A stretch of 64,000 nucleotides of DNA from Plantibacter flavus (GTDB taxonomy: Bacteria; Actinomycetota; Actinomycetes; Actinomycetales; Microbacteriaceae): NCBI RefSeq assembly GCF_900177615.1, contig NZ_FXAP01000007.1:62001-126000 (forward strand). Direction: 5' to 3'. Shown one piece after another: positions 1-7,808 of the stretch. Made by a program: the position numbers and the translations under genes. The notes under the pieces were generated by a model. The model made no database searches, was not told the origin of the DNA, and saw nothing but the letters and a program-made list of their open reading frames with translations. Within the stretch, counting starts at the first letter, position 1. Each line of letters begins with the position of its first letter.

Positions 1-554
1 GTCACACCCGATTGACCTCCGTACATCGGCGCCCCACCCGCGAATCGGACGGCGTGCGTTGCGTCACTCGGAACCTTCAACGTGTCGAAGCCCTCGTACT
101 TGCTCGGCACGAAGCTGTCGTCGGCCTCCACTGGCATGTAGACGCCCAACTGCGGGATGAAGAGCGTGTCCGGTCCCATGTCCGCAGCCGTCATCGTGTC
201 CCCACCGACATCGACTGGTTCGTCACCGGTCGGTCCGACGACCGGGGCGCCAGCGGGGATCTCGAACTCTGCAGCCGGGAGCGGTGCTTCGACACTCTCG
301 GGTGTTAGCCCCTTCCAGAGCATGAGACCGGCGGCCAGGACGAGGGCCGCAGCGATGGCACCCATCGCGATGCTCCTGCGGTGCCGCGGACGACGCCGAG
401 GGCTCCGTGCTGGAGGAACGGCCGCCGTCGCAACCTTCGGTCCACGTGGCTCGGAGGTGGAAGCTGGGGCGGAACTGGTGGTTGGTGGTGTGAACCCGGA
501 TGTGGCGCTTGGGCCCGCCCAGGTGGGTCGTTCCGGTGCTTCGACGTTGACCAT
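1..554 (-). CDS. Class E/F-like sortase, N-terminal part (runs off the left edge)
   Basis: About 184 codons of an open frame are visible; the 3' end lies outside the window. The start is ATG at 554 behind AAAGGGGCGGGAC. A Pro/Ser/Thr-rich and Arg-rich cytoplasmic stretch leads into one membrane segment (GAIAAALVLAAGLMLW). The outside part carries LFIPQLGVYMPVE, then FDTLKVPSDATHAVRFAGG, as in actinobacterial class E/F sortases upstream of the catalytic His. The catalytic His, Cys and Arg would lie beyond the edge, so activity cannot be judged. It would be a membrane-anchored transpeptidase joining surface proteins to the cell wall. It follows the partition genes on the same strand; the adhesin at 8871-13694 is a possible but unproven substrate. 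Confidence 0.8.
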   Translation of the reverse strand, partial: MVNVEAPERPTWAGPSATSGFTPPTTSSAPASTSEPRGPKVATAAVPPARSPRRRPRHRRSIAMGAIAAALVLAAGLMLWKGLTPESVEAPLPAAEFEIPAGAPVVGPTGDEPVDVGGDTMTAADMGPDTLFIPQLGVYMPVEADDSFVPSKYEGFDTLKVPSDATHAVRFAGGAPMYGGQSGV

Positions 555-572
555 GTCCCGCCCCTTTCATTC

Positions 573-1028
573 CTACTTGTTGCGAGCTTCGTACTCGGCG
601 CGCAGCTGACGATGGCGCTCGTTCCACCATTCGCTTCGCTGCGCCTCGAACTGCTCCGCGCGGTCGTCCAGCCACGCAACGAACTCAGCGTCGACGCGGT
701 CACGCTGGGATACCTCCCACTCGTGGCGACGCTCGGCCGCGGCCTCCTCGGCTTGCCACGCCGGGTCGTCGAACAGCGCGTCGAAGTCCTCGATCGGCTC
801 AGGATCCTCTGCCTCCTGATCGGGGCAGTCCGAGCGACTCATCGGGTGCCCGTCCTCGCCCACGAGAATCGTTCTGCGAGGCTCGGCATTCCTGACGGCC
901 TCGACGATCGCCTCGATGTTCTCGGGGACGATGCCGATCAGGCGCTCGTAGATGTACTCGAGCTCGTCGTCCAGAGCGTTCGCGATCGCGAGCGGCACCT
1001 GCACAGTGATGACGGGTTCAGTTGCCAT
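573..1028 (-). CDS. Conserved small protein, paralogue of the neighbour at 1041-1538
   Basis: A 151-residue soluble protein with no recognised domain. The N-terminus (ITVQVPLAIANALDDELEYI...RLIGIVPENI) and the charged, Trp-rich C-terminus (EWEVSQRDRVDAEFVAWLDD...EWWNERHRQLRAEYEA) match the next gene residue for residue in many places. The C-terminal half should be a long amphipathic helix or coiled coil. The middle is acidic (EAEDPEPIEDFDALFDD). It lies 18 bases upstream of the sortase start and 12 bases downstream of its paralogue, so the three are probably cotranscribed. Function unknown. Confidence 0.75.
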   Translation of the reverse strand: MATEPVITVQVPLAIANALDDELEYIYERLIGIVPENIEAIVEAVRNAEPRRTILVGEDGHPMSRSDCPDQEAEDPEPIEDFDALFDDPAWQAEEAAAERRHEWEVSQRDRVDAEFVAWLDDRAEQFEAQRSEWWNERHRQLRAEYEARNK

Positions 1029-1040
1029 GGTCTTGTCTCC

Positions 1041-1538
1041 CTAGTTGTCGAGATCGCTGGTGGGAACGACGTCGGACCTGTCGCGGTCGTACTCGCTGCG
1101 AAGCTCCGCGTTGCGGTTCCTCCACCAAGCGCCTCGGGCCTGGTCGAATGCCGACGCGTAGTGGGTCAGCCATTCGTTGTATTCACCTTCAACCCGAGCG
1201 TGCTGTGCTCGCTCCCAGTCGGTCCGCTTGGCGTGAGCTTCCTCATCCGCCAGCCACTCCGGGGTGTTCGCTTCGAGGTCGTACGCCTCCATGGCGGCAA
1301 TCTCCGCCGGCGTGATGTCGGACTCCGTACCGGGTTCGGGCTCCTGGCCGGCCTCGTCGACCAGGACGATCGCGCGGGTGTCCGCGTCCTTGGCCGCAAA
1401 CACGAGGGACTGCAGGTGGACCGGGATTCGGCCGATCAGCCGGTCTTCGAGGAAGTCCTGGACCTCGTCGAGCGAGTCCAGGACTTCGACCGGAATCTGC
1501 AGGGTGATGGTGGAGCGTGCGGTGGTGGTGGTCGTCAT
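1041..1538 (-). CDS. Conserved small protein, paralogue of the neighbour at 573-1028
   Basis: A 165-residue protein. ITLQIPVEVLDSLDEVQDFL...RLIGRIPVHL at the N-terminus and DWERAQHARVEGEYNEWLTH...AWWRNRNAELRSEYDRD at the C-terminus align with the downstream gene, showing a tandem duplication that has diverged. Both keep the order: short beta-rich head, acidic linker, Trp/Arg-rich helical tail. The linker contains LVDEAGQEPEPGTESD. It sits between the 226-aa unknown protein and its paralogue in the leftward partition/sortase transcription unit. Function unknown; a DNA- or filament-binding accessory is possible but unsupported. Confidence 0.75.
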   Translation of the reverse strand: MTTTTTARSTITLQIPVEVLDSLDEVQDFLEDRLIGRIPVHLQSLVFAAKDADTRAIVLVDEAGQEPEPGTESDITPAEIAAMEAYDLEANTPEWLADEEAHAKRTDWERAQHARVEGEYNEWLTHYASAFDQARGAWWRNRNAELRSEYDRDRSDVVPTSDLDN

Positions 1539-1547
1539 GATCGTGTC

Positions 1548-2228
1548 CTAGTTCTTCTGCTCGAGGTCCGCGACGCCATCGATCCCGGAAGGGTCGGCCA
1601 GGGCGAAGTCACGGAAGTTGTCCGGCAGCTGAGCTGCCAGTTCGGTGCGGCTGAGGGTCGTGCCAGCAAGGGCGAGCAGTCCGGAGGTGAGGGCCTCCTC
1701 GACAACTGGGTCAGGCACGAGCCATCGGTACTTCACCTCGTAGGCCGGGAGGCCAGGGCGAGTGCTGATGACGCGGAATCCGCCGACGTGACGACGGAGT
1801 TCAGTGTGGCGGGTGCCACCGACGACGGCGACGAGGCTCATGACTGGTGTCCTGAGCGATAGCCAGCCCGCGGCCACGCGCAGGGGGTTCATCCAGTCGC
1901 ACGCAGCGGCAGTGAAGGTGACTCCCCCGTCGAACTCGGCGATGAAGCCCTGCTCGACGGCGTACTGGGCGCCGGCGGCCGGGAAGCTGTCGACGCGGAC
2001 GTCTGTTGCGACGTCCAGATCAGTGCTGATCATCTGCACCTGGTCGTCCGCGCTGTACTGCAGTCGCGTCGGGCCGTGGTGTAGCTCTTGATGTTGCAGC
2101 TGCGTGAGCAGGTCCACTGCAAGCAGCTCCCGATCGGTGAGCGACTGGTGGCCGTAGTCAGCACGGAGGAGATCAAGCTCTTCCGCGGGATCGGAGGCCC
2201 GAAGCCTCCAGGATGTGATGCTGCTCAT
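1548..2228 (-). CDS. Unknown protein downstream of the ParM-like gene
   Basis: A protein of 226 residues, taking the ATG at 2228 (MSSITSWRLRASD), which has a strong GAGGGGGG at the right distance; an in-frame start 15 codons upstream has none. It is soluble and has no domain I recognise. Features are an acidic N-terminal helix region, a central TFTAAACDWMNPLRVAAGWL stretch and a mixed C-terminal half. It lies 72 bases downstream of parM on the same strand, so it probably belongs to the partition transcription unit, but no role can be assigned. Confidence 0.7.
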   Translation of the reverse strand: MSSITSWRLRASDPAEELDLLRADYGHQSLTDRELLAVDLLTQLQHQELHHGPTRLQYSADDQVQMISTDLDVATDVRVDSFPAAGAQYAVEQGFIAEFDGGVTFTAAACDWMNPLRVAAGWLSLRTPVMSLVAVVGGTRHTELRRHVGGFRVISTRPGLPAYEVKYRWLVPDPVVEEALTSGLLALAGTTLSRTELAAQLPDNFRDFALADPSGIDGVADLEQKN

Positions 2229-2300
2229 GTGGATTCCCCCCTCGTTGTGGCGCACCACCGACACCGCAGCCACGGAGGGCTACGGTGTCGGCGACGACTC

Positions 2301-3554
2301 TTAGGCTGCGACGAGCTTCGCGGCACCCTTCGCAGGGGCCGCCTTGTTCGCGGATTCCTCGACCAGAGTCGCTGCGATGAGCAGACCCTCTCGGTTGAGG
2401 TGACGTGAGTAGCTCACGTCGAGGAACAGCACCGGCGTGCCCTCCGGGACGACTTCGAGCAGCAACGGGTGCAGGAACTCACGGACGGAGCCGGAGCCCC
2501 CACCGAAGACGTAGACGACTTCGGTGTCACGACCGACTTCGGCCAGGATCTTCCGGAACTCCTCGACGACCTGTTCGGAGAACAGTGCTGCCTGCTCGCT
2601 GACGATCGCCGCCACCTTGGCGTGCTCGGCGCGCTTCAGGGGACTCGGCGTGGACAGCAGGTAGTCGGCAAGTGCCTTCCTGCTGTTGAACGGGAGCTTC
2701 GCACGCTTCAGCGGCGTGAGCGAGTTGAGGAGCACCGTGCCGTAGCCCTTGTCGAAGGTCCGCGAGGCGTCGCCGTTGAACTTGGCGTCCGAGAAGACGG
2801 GGAAGTTCACGGTGCCCTCACCGATGTCGATGCCGACCGTGCTCGTGGCGTCGTGGATGTCCTGGCCGGTGATGCCCTCGAGCGGCTGCCCCTTGGCGCG
2901 GACGTCCTCGAGCATCGAGTCGATGAGGGTGACACCGTGCTGACGGATCGCGAACTGCGCGGACGCCCCCTCGGCGGCGACCTGCACGTCGACGAAGATG
3001 ATGCGGACGATGACCGGCGTTTCGAAGTTCAGGACGGTCACGAGGTGGACGCCCTCCTTGAAGCTCTCCTGGTACCCGAAGCGGTGCTCGCGATACTCGT
3101 CGATGGGCAGCGCGAGCGCGACCCGCGCCTCGACCTCGAGGGTCTCGTCGGGCAAGGAGCCGGTCTTGGCGACGTGGTCACTGACAGCCTTCCCTGCGAA
3201 CAGGCCGAGGATCAGCACCTTGGCGAGGGACTGCTCGGCCTTGCTGATGCCCGAGACGACGTCGAACTCCTCGAAGCGAGGGGTCTGAGCCTTCAGGGCG
3301 CGGCGACCGAAGAGGTGGCGGTGGGTGCTGGGAACCAGCGAGGAGGCGAAGGTGACGTCGAGCTCGTTGAAGATGCCTGCAGCGAGCACGTCGGAAGCTG
3401 CGCTGTCAGGCGTCGGGAGGTCCACGGCGCCGGTGACGAGGGCCACCCCGGACGGGATGTCGAACTTCTCGGCCCGGCCATCGAGGCCCCGCAGTGCCGC
3501 CTTGACGTAGCCGTTGCCGACGTCGATACCGCCGGTGATCTTGTGCTTGCTCAT
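2301..3554 (-). CDS. parM: ParM/Alp-type actin-like plasmid segregation ATPase
   Basis: A 417-residue actin-like ATPase. Phosphate-1 loop GGIDVGNGYVKA (residues 8-19, Asp11), phosphate-2 loop VGIDIGEGTVNF (240-251) and the adenosine motif YVFGGGSGS (348-356) are all present, so the nucleotide site looks intact. ParM-type filaments push replicon copies apart when capped by ParR bound to a centromere. The C-terminus ends in an Ala/Lys-rich tail (ANKAAPAKGAAKLVAA) that may be disordered. The likely ParR gene lies 61 bases upstream, so the order is parR-parM, the reverse of R1 parMRC. It could be another plasmid actin clade; subfamily assignment needs a tree. Confidence 0.85.
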   Translation of the reverse strand: MSKHKITGGIDVGNGYVKAALRGLDGRAEKFDIPSGVALVTGAVDLPTPDSAASDVLAAGIFNELDVTFASSLVPSTHRHLFGRRALKAQTPRFEEFDVVSGISKAEQSLAKVLILGLFAGKAVSDHVAKTGSLPDETLEVEARVALALPIDEYREHRFGYQESFKEGVHLVTVLNFETPVIVRIIFVDVQVAAEGASAQFAIRQHGVTLIDSMLEDVRAKGQPLEGITGQDIHDATSTVGIDIGEGTVNFPVFSDAKFNGDASRTFDKGYGTVLLNSLTPLKRAKLPFNSRKALADYLLSTPSPLKRAEHAKVAAIVSEQAALFSEQVVEEFRKILAEVGRDTEVVYVFGGGSGSVREFLHPLLLEVVPEGTPVLFLDVSYSRHLNREGLLIAATLVEESANKAAPAKGAAKLVAA

Positions 3555-3615
3555 GCTGATGGATTCCCCTCGTCGTGCTGTAAGTGTGTGATGGCGCTGA
3601 TCTTGAGGAACGGAA

Positions 3616-4014
3616 CTAGCCGTTCATGATGTCGTCGATGGAGGAACCCCCGGTTGAAGCACCAGCGGCGACCAGGGCAGGCTCTCGCTGGGCGACGATC
3701 GACGGAGCGATCGACGGGCGCTGCTGCGTCTGTGGGTGCTGGGTGACGGGGGCCTCGGGGTGTGAGAGGCTCATACCGGTGTTGCCGGTCTGCTCCTCGC
3801 CCACGAGAGCTGGACGCCCGCGACGCGGAAGCTGCTCGACAGGGCGGTAGGCGACGTCGCCGTAACCGTTGCGTTCGATCTCACTGCGAATGAGAAGTCG
3901 GATCGAGAGACCCGGGTCCGTCTGCGAGGACCACCAGTCCAAGACCGATGCGTCGGCCTTCGGGATGCTGATCCGCTTGCGTTCCGAGTTCTCCTCGGTG
4001 GAGCTCCTCGCCAT
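3616..4014 (-). CDS. parR: ParR-like centromere-binding protein
   Basis: A 132-residue protein counted from ATG 4014, which has AAAGGGG six to seven bases upstream; a start six codons earlier has no such site. The N-terminal part carries RKRISIPKAD, then LSIRLLIRSEIERNGYGDV, the ribbon-helix-helix layout of ParR proteins (a beta strand, then helices with the SIRLLIR pattern). The C-terminal half is Pro/Gln/Ser-rich and probably disordered, ending in IDDIMNG, which could be the short actin-binding tail. It sits directly upstream of the ParM-like gene. The 370 bases before it hold GGTCAC repeats and a small hairpin that may be the centromere and autoregulatory operator. Confidence 0.75.
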   Translation of the reverse strand: MARSSTEENSERKRISIPKADASVLDWWSSQTDPGLSIRLLIRSEIERNGYGDVAYRPVEQLPRRGRPALVGEEQTGNTGMSLSHPEAPVTQHPQTQQRPSIAPSIVAQREPALVAAGASTGGSSIDDIMNG

Positions 4015-4381
4015 AGCGCGCCCCTTTCTCATGTGTGCTGTGTTTTCGATGTGATGTTACGTTTTGGCTCGAAAACGAGCTTATATGCGCACCAATCCCC
4101 CAAACAAGTGACATGACCCCTTTTCGGTCACGTTCTGGTCACTTCCTGGCCGGATGCGTGTCGTATCTTGACCAATCCCAGGTCACACACGGTTTCCGCC
4201 ACACGGCTGTCCGCGGCTTGTCCACCTTCCGGCCACGGGTTGGACAGCGCCCGGCCGCGTCTCGCCCCTCTTCTCTCAGGGATACCCCTAACAAGAGCAG
4301 GCGGCCCGAGCCGCCTCGGGAGGCGTCCGAAGGTGTGGACGCTGTGTCGACGCCGACGGTAGACACCATTCGAGGAGCCCC
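4015..4381. promoter_or_regulatory. Divergent promoter region and candidate centromere (parC)
   Basis: A gene-free stretch between parR (leftward) and the SLOG gene (rightward). It holds GGTCAC at 4126-4131, 4137-4142 and 4181-4186, TTGACCAA near 4168 and CCAATCCC twice (near 4093 and 4172). A hairpin GCTCG-AAAA-CGAGC lies at 4067-4080, just upstream of the parR start in a locally AT-richer patch. Repeats next to a ribbon-helix-helix gene are the usual form of an actin-type centromere. The same GGTCAC/GTGACC word is strongly clustered at 22.63-22.93 kb. Binding is an inference. Confidence 0.5.
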
Positions 4382-4939
4382 ATGACCACCGACGAGACCT
4401 TCCACATCGCCCTGACGGGTCACCGGCCGAACAAGCTGGCCGGCTACGACCTGACTCACCCGTTCTACGTGGAGCTGCAGGCATGGCTCGAGCACATCAT
4501 CACGACCGGGCTCGCGCAGCACCGGCACCTGAGACTGTCTTCCGGTCTAGCTCTCGGGGCTGACACGATCTGGTCGAGGGCGATCCTGGCCATGCGCGAC
4601 CGATTCCCGGGCCGGATCAGCTTCGTCGCGGAGATCCCCGTGATGACCCAGGCGTCGCAGTGGCCGGCGGCCGCGGATGTCGAATTCTGGCACGAGCAGG
4701 TGGCCCGTGCCGACTTCAGGAACGTCTACGCGGACGAGTATTCGCCGCGTGCGATGCAGCTGCGCAACGAGGGGATGATTCGCCCGGCGCAGCTCCTGCT
4801 CGCCGTCTGGGATGGCTCGTCTGGCGGCACGGGTCACGCTGTCAGGTTCGCCGAGAAGCAGGGGATCCCGATCTTCCAGATCTCTCCCACCGTCGTCTCC
4901 CGGCGCGCTTCCAGCGCGCTCTCCCCCTCAGGAAGATGA
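4382..4939 (+). CDS. SLOG-family (YpsA/DUF1273-like) nucleotide-binding protein
   Basis: A 185-residue protein starting at ATG 4382 after CGAGGAG. Family motifs run in order: IALTGHRPNKLAGYD at the N-terminus, LSSGLALGADTIWSRAIL in the first third, and LLLAVWDGSSGGTGHAVRFA near the end. These are the Rossmann-type signatures of SLOG proteins, which bind nucleotide-derived ligands such as (deoxy)nucleoside monophosphates or ADP-ribose. YpsA-like members are common on phages and plasmids. It is a lone rightward gene divergent from parR. The ligand cannot be told from the sequence. Confidence 0.85.
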   Translation: MTTDETFHIALTGHRPNKLAGYDLTHPFYVELQAWLEHIITTGLAQHRHLRLSSGLALGADTIWSRAILAMRDRFPGRISFVAEIPVMTQASQWPAAADVEFWHEQVARADFRNVYADEYSPRAMQLRNEGMIRPAQLLLAVWDGSSGGTGHAVRFAEKQGIPIFQISPTVVSRRASSALSPSGR

Positions 4940-4982
4940 GGCGTCTGCGCACCATTCCCCGGGCGATCTCAGCTGCGTGTGA

Positions 4983-5621
4983 TCAACACTCGCGCTTGGT
5001 GATCACCCCGGCAGTGGACCAGACCGTGCCAGATGGATAGCTCTGCCGAATGGCGGCAGAGAACATGTTGGGTCCGCAGTTGACGGGTGCATAGTCTTCG
5101 GTGACTTGGATGGTGTACTTCACATACGCGACGCCTCTGGGGTCGTAGTCACCTATGTTGACGCCATCGACCAGAATCGAGTCGTTTGCAACCAGGTACC
5201 CCTTCGGGTTCGTGGTGTTGCTCAGGTAGGTCGAGGATGCTACGAGCGTTACGCCGTCAGGGATCCAGCCGTGGAGGCTGACATCCTTGATCGTGTCCTT
5301 GGTGTAGTTGCTGTAGCGTACGACCACGTCGACCGTCTTGGATTCACCCACGGCGACGCTGCTCGTCCAACAGTCCTCCGGGGAGGCGCGCACGAGAATG
5401 TCGAGGTTCTCCGCGTCTGGCCGAGACGGTCGCCACTCATCCGGACACGATGCACTGCCGAAGGCGTCGACCTCGGCCGCTCGTCGTTGATCCGTTGCAA
5501 GATCCTGGAGGAAGCCGCCTGCGGCTGTCGACGTTGTCGCACCGACGATGCCGACAGCGAAGGAGAGGATGGCGATGAGTGTAGCCCGCCTCCTCGAGAC
5601 GCCTTTGTGACGCGTTCCCAT
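4983..5621 (-). CDS. Secreted protein with one DUF11-like beta-sandwich domain
   Basis: A 212-residue protein with an N-terminal signal (basic head, then LIAILSFAVGIVGATTSTAAGG), so it is exported. The mature part contains VVVRYSNYTKDTIKDVSLHG, WIPDGVTLVASSTYL and VAYVKYTIQV, the pattern of DUF11-type immunoglobulin-like repeats in bacterial surface proteins. Several Cys residues, including a Cys at the very end, could form disulfides outside the cell. No cell-wall sorting signal or C-terminal membrane segment is present, so it is probably released or held by another protein. Start: ATG 5621 behind TGGAG. The exact partner is unknown. Confidence 0.75.
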   Translation of the reverse strand: MGTRHKGVSRRRATLIAILSFAVGIVGATTSTAAGGFLQDLATDQRRAAEVDAFGSASCPDEWRPSRPDAENLDILVRASPEDCWTSSVAVGESKTVDVVVRYSNYTKDTIKDVSLHGWIPDGVTLVASSTYLSNTTNPKGYLVANDSILVDGVNIGDYDPRGVAYVKYTIQVTEDYAPVNCGPNMFSAAIRQSYPSGTVWSTAGVITKREC

Positions 5622-5707
5622 GTTGAACTCCAGACGTGTCGAGAGCGACCCCCGCTCGCTTGATCATCGTAGGGTCGAGAACAAGAGCGTCGCGAGCCCC
5701 ATTGGGG

Positions 5708-6403
5708 TCACCGGTTCTCGCTGGTTCCTGGGGCCATCGCCACGATCTCCTCCCCTTTCGGAGCAGAGGGAAGCGTGCCACGCAGACCACTGGTGAAGTG
5801 CTGCACGACGATGCCGAAGACCATCGCGGCGACGTAGATCAGCAACCAGAAGCCGCCTGGCGACGGCTCAGTCGGCCGCGCCGTCACGAGCGCCGTCGCG
5901 ATGATCGCCACCAGGCCGGCGGCGAAGACCGAAGTCCGGACGAGGTTCATGCGGCGTGAGCGAACCGAGGATTCCGGGTGCCGAAGGATGAACAGGTGCA
6001 GCATCGCCTGGCCGCCGGCCAAGTAGGCGACCAACGCCCCAGCGGAGAGAAGCGCGATCGTGCCAAAGGAGCCAACGATGATCACCAGCAGGGCGATCAG
6101 TGCGAAGGTCACGACGTCGGCTGTCACCGGGATCCAGAGTGGCTCCACCGCGGTCTTCTGCGCTCGCCACGACACGTGCCACCAGGATCGAGCTCGCAGC
6201 CGTCCCCCGACGGGGTAGGACACCAGTGCCGCGGCGAATAGCAACAGGCTCACTGTCTCGAATCCCGGCATCAGCAGCATGAGCAGACCAGCGACGGCGA
6301 ACACTGCCGTGGAGATCTGCAGGAGGACGCCGCCCACGTAGAGCCAGCGGGGACTGCCGTGCATCTGGGCCGGGTGCTGGTGTGGCTGACTGATCGTGCT
6401 CAT
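5708..6403 (-). CDS. Polytopic membrane protein of unknown function
   Basis: A 231-residue integral membrane protein with about six hydrophobic segments. Examples are YVGGVLLQISTAVFAVAGLL, VTFALIALLVIIVGSFG, TSVFAAGLVAIIATALV and GFWLLIYVAAMVFGIVV; a basic loop (RLRARSWWHVSWRAQK) lies between the early ones. Its ATG overlaps the stop of the HTH gene upstream (ATGA), so the two are translationally coupled. No family could be named. The pairing of a small HTH protein with a membrane protein is common where a regulator controls a membrane partner, but that is only context. Confidence 0.75.
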   Translation of the reverse strand: MSTISQPHQHPAQMHGSPRWLYVGGVLLQISTAVFAVAGLLMLLMPGFETVSLLLFAAALVSYPVGGRLRARSWWHVSWRAQKTAVEPLWIPVTADVVTFALIALLVIIVGSFGTIALLSAGALVAYLAGGQAMLHLFILRHPESSVRSRRMNLVRTSVFAAGLVAIIATALVTARPTEPSPGGFWLLIYVAAMVFGIVVQHFTSGLRGTLPSAPKGEEIVAMAPGTSENR

Positions 6404-6864
6404 AGGATTCCCCCGTTGTTGAATGACTTGCGTGCGTCGGCGATCGCTCTCGAGACGAACGTCGTGAGCCCACGCGGGTCGGCATTCGCCGACCGGGATG
6501 CGGCTTGACGAGTGAGTCCCAGGCGGGTCGCGATGACGGCGATCGGACGTTCCTCGGCCATCCGCCGGATCGCGTCTGAGCGGAACTCGGCTGCAATCTC
6601 ACGCAGGAGTGCGGCCATCGTGTCCAGTTCGATCGCGATGAGGGCTTGCCCCTCGTCATCCAGTGCCTCGTAGCTCGAGGCGGAGCGACCTGTCCCCAGA
6701 TCGCGAAGCACCTCCTGGACGTCTATCGGCGCGAGTCCGGCGCCCTCCAGGCGCGCTGCTGCGGCGTCCGTCTCGGCGGCGTCGCGGCCGGTCCAGTCCC
6801 GATACCAGAGCGCGGCGAGCCAGTCGCCGTCGCGCGGCGTAGCCGCCGGAGGAGTCGTCGTCAT
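6400..6864 (-). CDS. Helix-turn-helix protein coupled to a membrane protein
   Basis: A 154-residue protein. The C-terminal part contains RPIAVIATRLGLTRQAASRS, a clear helix-turn-helix of the kind used to bind DNA, preceded by a helical region (LIAIELDTMAALLREIAAEF). The N-terminus carries a Trp-rich segment (DWLAALWYRDWTGRD). Its stop overlaps the ATG of the membrane protein at 5708-6403. It is divergent from the toxin-antitoxin operon across a 150-base gap containing a perfect CGCAACCC-T-GGGTTGCG palindrome 30 bases upstream of its start. This protein or the antitoxin could bind there. Confidence 0.75.
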   Translation of the reverse strand: MTTTPPAATPRDGDWLAALWYRDWTGRDAAETDAAAARLEGAGLAPIDVQEVLRDLGTGRSASSYEALDDEGQALIAIELDTMAALLREIAAEFRSDAIRRMAEERPIAVIATRLGLTRQAASRSANADPRGLTTFVSRAIADARKSFNNGGIL

Positions 6865-6878
6865 GAGTCCACGCTAGC

Positions 6879-6911
6879 GCGCAACCCACCGTTGCGCAAC
6901 CCTGGGTTGCG
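6879..6911. promoter_or_regulatory. Palindromic operator between the HTH gene and the RES toxin-antitoxin operon
   Basis: CGCAACCC occurs at 6880-6887 and again at 6895-6902, where it forms a perfect palindrome with GGGTTGCG at 6904-6911 around a single T. Two direct half-sites plus one inverted half-site immediately upstream of the leftward HTH start, and about 100 bases upstream of the rightward antitoxin start, fit an autoregulatory operator for one or both operons. Confidence 0.6.
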
Positions 6912-7016
6912 GATCATTCGCGGCTCAGAATCTGAGCCGCCATCCACCCCTTACACGCAGAATCCGAAGTAAGATTGAGAGTGCATCCGATGTTCGAGAC
7001 ACCAGAAGGAGTCACC

Positions 7017-7808
7017 ATGTCGAAGCAAACAGCCTCCACCGATCATTCGATCGTGTCAAAGGCCGGCGGAGCAATCCGTGAGACCACCACCAGCGCCGGG
7101 CAGTTCCGCGACATCCTCGCGCACACCCCCTCCGGGTCCAGCCACCTGCTCTACAAGCACGTCATGAATGGTGCCCCGCTGACGATGAACACGAAGGGCG
7201 TTCGCCACGGCGTTGAGATCCTCGTGGCAGCCGCCAACGAACGCGGCCTGAGTGAAGACTTGATCCTCTCCCTGCTCACCGAGTCGGCGCAGATCATCGA
7301 GACGCGCCCGTCGGCCGGCGGTGCGATGACAGAGGATCAGGCTCGCTTCCTGGTCGAATCCGGAACGATGACCGCGGAGCGCCTGGCTGAGGTGGAGGCT
7401 CGCGTTGCTCGCGGTGACCTCGCAGCGCGTGAGCGCAAGACCCGGCTCAGCGTGATTGCAGACGCGATGAGCACCGAGGAGGTCGCCGACATGCTCGGTA
7501 TCGACGCGTCGAGCGTCCGACACCGTCAGAGCAAGGACCAGCTGTACAGCATCAAGGTCGGAGCAAAGCGTCTCTACCCAGCGTGGCAGTTCACGGACTC
7601 GACCAAGCCCGCAGCGTTGCCCCACCTCGCTGCGATCATCTCCGCGATCCCGAAGGGGATGCACGCGGCGACGGTCCAGGGATTCATGACGACACCTCAG
7701 CGGAGCCTGCACATCGACGACAACCGGGTGACGCCGCGTGATTGGTTGCAGCAGGGCGGCGACAAGCAGGCCGTCCTGGACATCCTCGACGGGTACTTGC
7801 TGTCGTGA
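7017..7808 (+). CDS. Xre/MbcA/ParS-type antitoxin (DUF2384-like), partner of the RES toxin
   Basis: A protein of 263 residues from ATG 7017, chosen for AGAAGGAG five bases upstream (an in-frame ATG 14 codons earlier lacks one). It contains a winged or helix-turn-helix segment (MSTEEVADMLGIDASSVRHR) followed by YPAWQF. The C-terminal toxin-binding region has LPHLAAIISAIPKG, AATVQGFMTTPQRSL and TPRDWLQQGGDKQAVLDILD, the family layout. The unusually long N-terminal third is less conserved. It should neutralise the toxin encoded by the overlapping next gene and repress the operon through the palindrome upstream. Confidence 0.85.
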   Translation: MSKQTASTDHSIVSKAGGAIRETTTSAGQFRDILAHTPSGSSHLLYKHVMNGAPLTMNTKGVRHGVEILVAAANERGLSEDLILSLLTESAQIIETRPSAGGAMTEDQARFLVESGTMTAERLAEVEARVARGDLAARERKTRLSVIADAMSTEEVADMLGIDASSVRHRQSKDQLYSIKVGAKRLYPAWQFTDSTKPAALPHLAAIISAIPKGMHAATVQGFMTTPQRSLHIDDNRVTPRDWLQQGGDKQAVLDILDGYLLS

